Below, piece by piece: positions 42,909 to 43,797 of a DNA stretch of 43,797 nucleotides. The DNA comes from an uncultured Lachnospiraceae bacterium (GTDB lineage Bacteria; Bacillota; Clostridia; Lachnospirales; Lachnospiraceae): NCBI GenBank assembly GCA_902767015.1, contig CACXFV010000050.1:1-43797 (forward strand), read 5' to 3'. The stretch's first letter is position 1, and the number at the start of each line of letters is the position of its first letter. The notes beneath the pieces are model-generated. The model was not told the DNA's origin, did not search any database, and was given only the letters and a program-made list of their open reading frames with translations. The position numbers and the translations under genes were made by a program.

Positions 42909-43055
42909 AATTTATTAAAATTAATTGATGATACTGTGCTTTCTGATTGTGAATGGGAGGTCACCTTTGATGATGTGGATATGGTCTATGATGAGATAGA
43001 AGGGTTTCGGTTTCCGACAGATGAGGATTATCAGGAGATGAATAGTTTGGAGTAA
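42909..43055 (+). pseudogene. Remnant of a small acidic protein gene
   Basis: An open frame of 48 codons ends at TAA 43053-43055 and encodes an acidic tail (SDCEWEVTFDDVDMVYDEIE, then GFRFPTDEDYQEMNSLE). Upstream in frame are stops and no good start; GTG 42936 has no site. It looks like the 3' end of a lost gene. Its stop codon lies within the first hairpin of repeat copy C. Confidence 0.45.
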
Positions 43056-43138
43056 ATTTTCAAACTACTTATTGGCGGCATTATCACAAGCAAACAAATA
43101 CAATTACATTGCATTGGCAATATGCAGGAGGTATAAAA
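43044..43138 (+). repeat. RBS-carrying intercistronic repeat, copy C
   Basis: AGTTTGG (43044-43050) faces TTTCAAACT (43058-43066). ACTTATTGGCGGCATTATC and ACAAGC follow as in copy B, then a longer variable loop like copy A (GCATTGGC), ATATGC, and AGGAGG (43126-43131) with TATAAAA before ATG 43139. The ATG is followed directly by TGA, so here the ribosome site leads to no product in frame. GTG 43141 opens only a 22-codon frame. Confidence 0.85.
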
Positions 43139-43164
43139 ATGTGAAAAAAGGAGAAGTAAAATCA

Positions 43165-43377
43165 AATGGGATTGTTGAACAAAAAGAAGAAGCAGGAACA
43201 ACAGGCTAATATTACTTTATATGTACCCGGAAGCGATATCACGGATTGGAAGAATATCCTTCATGAAATATTTGAACAGAATATTACAAAGTAATCGTGC
43301 AGAGAGATGACGAAGATGAAGAGGAAGAAAGCGATATGTCCGGCGATGAATTTGATGAATGGAGATTTACATATTGA
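43165..43377 (+). pseudogene. Small gene broken by a frameshift
   Basis: From ATG 43165 (after AAGGAG at 43148) the frame gives MGLLNKKKKQEQQANITLYV and on to WKNILHEIFEQNITK, then stops. Read in another frame from about 43285, a sensible continuation appears (EYYKVIVQRDDEDEEEESD and DEFDEWRFTY) ending at TGA 43375-43377. The two parts together would make about 70 residues. One frameshift explains this best. No family recognised. Confidence 0.5.
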
Positions 43378-43409
43378 CAGATTTTGTATTGAAGTGACAA
43401 AAAAGCCTA

Positions 43410-43438
43410 TTGTCAATTAATAGAAATTTTAATATAAT
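43410..43438 (+). promoter_or_regulatory. Promoter of the terminal AAA gene
   Basis: TTGTCA (43410-43415), 17 bases, TATAAT (43433-43438). The predicted start near 43445 leaves about 35 nt before ATG 43480. Confidence 0.7.
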
Positions 43439-43479
43439 TATTTAGGAAAATTGTGATGCGATAGGATGTATGGAAGAAT

Positions 43480-43797
43480 ATGATAAAAAGTGAAATCAGT
43501 ATACAAAATTTTGGACCGGTGAAGAATGCAAAGATTGATTTGAATAAAAATTTTCATATCTATATCGGAGCGCAGGCATCGGGTAAAAGTACAATTTGCA
43601 GAGTGATATATTTTTGCTTGAAAATTAGAGATTATACATTAGATTTTTTAATGAATGAACAGCAGTTTACCGAGAATCATAAAAATGAATACCTAAATAA
43701 TTATTTTAATATTTAACCAAACAGTTCATGGGATGCTTTGGGAAAACAAAGCATATGCAGAAATTTACTATTGAATATACATTTAGTAGCAAAAAGA
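43480..43797 (+). pseudogene. AAA ATPase gene, frameshifted and cut by window end
   Basis: The first frame gives 78 residues of an SMC/RecF-like AAA protein (ISIQNFGPVKNAKIDLNKN, P-loop GAQASGKST) and stops at TAA 43714-43716. In another frame from about 43713 the sequence continues sensibly (LTKQFMGCFGKTKHMQKF, TIEYTFSSKK), matching the usual region after the P-loop in such proteins. A one-base loss or two-base gain near 43700-43713 therefore breaks the gene. The rest lies outside the window. Relatives occur in defence loci, but nothing here shows that role. Confidence 0.6.

Noticed and set aside
1-43797. CRISPR arrays, insertion sequences, prophage or integrase genes
   Set aside because: No regularly spaced direct repeats, transposase, integrase or phage structural genes were seen in any frame.

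Overview
The window looks like chromosomal DNA of a strictly anaerobic, low-GC Gram-positive bacterium of the Clostridia, most likely family Lachnospiraceae. The evidence is the gene order rimP-nusA-rnpM-ylxQ-infB-rbfA-nrnA-truB-ribF, AGGAGG-type ribosome binding sites, near-consensus TTGACA/TATAAT promoters, a tRNA gene without encoded CCA, oxygen-sensitive enzymes (radical-SAM ThiH, NAD-linked PyrK/PyrD) and a DUF6382-like FHA protein. The family assignment is inferred from gene content, not from a database search. Nearly everything lies on the + strand; only two small genes (19930-20514 and 37456-37938) are on the minus strand.

Layout. 1-1000: two stem-loops of unknown nature, tRNA-Glu(CTC) with its own promoter and terminator, and a CheX-type phosphatase. 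1000-9660: the classical translation/RNA operon from rimP to ribF, led by a strong promoter and a structured leader. 9760-12750: an unusual trio made of a pseudo-receiver/ER-rich helix/degenerate MinD-like protein, a DUF6382-like/11-residue-repeat/FHA protein, and a 54-residue membrane protein. 12858-13097 is a 240-nt imperfect inverted repeat without a gene. 13200-19850: Ca2+/Na+ antiporter, serine acetyltransferase, a heterodimeric ABC exporter and an AEC-family permease, closed by a terminator. 20770-25735: pyrimidine genes pyrC-pyrF-pyrK-pyrD followed by an AAC(3)-family acetyltransferase. 25860-31221: late cobalamin genes cbiA-cobT-cobU-cobS-cobU2-cbiB. 31365-36960: an AAA-ATPase/PD-(D/E)XK protein placed directly before the thiazole branch of thiamine synthesis (thiS-thiF-thiG-thiH-tenI). 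37020-42880: a PadR regulator, a cytosolic amidase, and a Bce-type module (response regulator, intramembrane-sensing kinase, an overlooked 24-residue hydrophobic peptide, ABC ATPase, FtsX-like permease) with a good BceR box. 42880-43797: gene remnants and a frameshifted AAA ATPase.

The most interesting structure is a family of 80-100 nt intercistronic repeats (34044, 35037, 43044; possibly a divergent one at 6694). Each begins with a short inverted repeat whose bases covary between copies, continues with a second stem, and ends in a perfect AGGAGG placed for the next start codon. Two copies sit inside the thi operon, before thiG and thiH. The third sits before a broken gene, where its ATG is followed at once by TGA. 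They look like dispersed structured cassettes that supply ribosome binding sites. A second repeat family is suggested by the 240-nt inverted repeat, because two segments of it (16 and 12 nt) recur in a hairpin between pyrF and pyrK.
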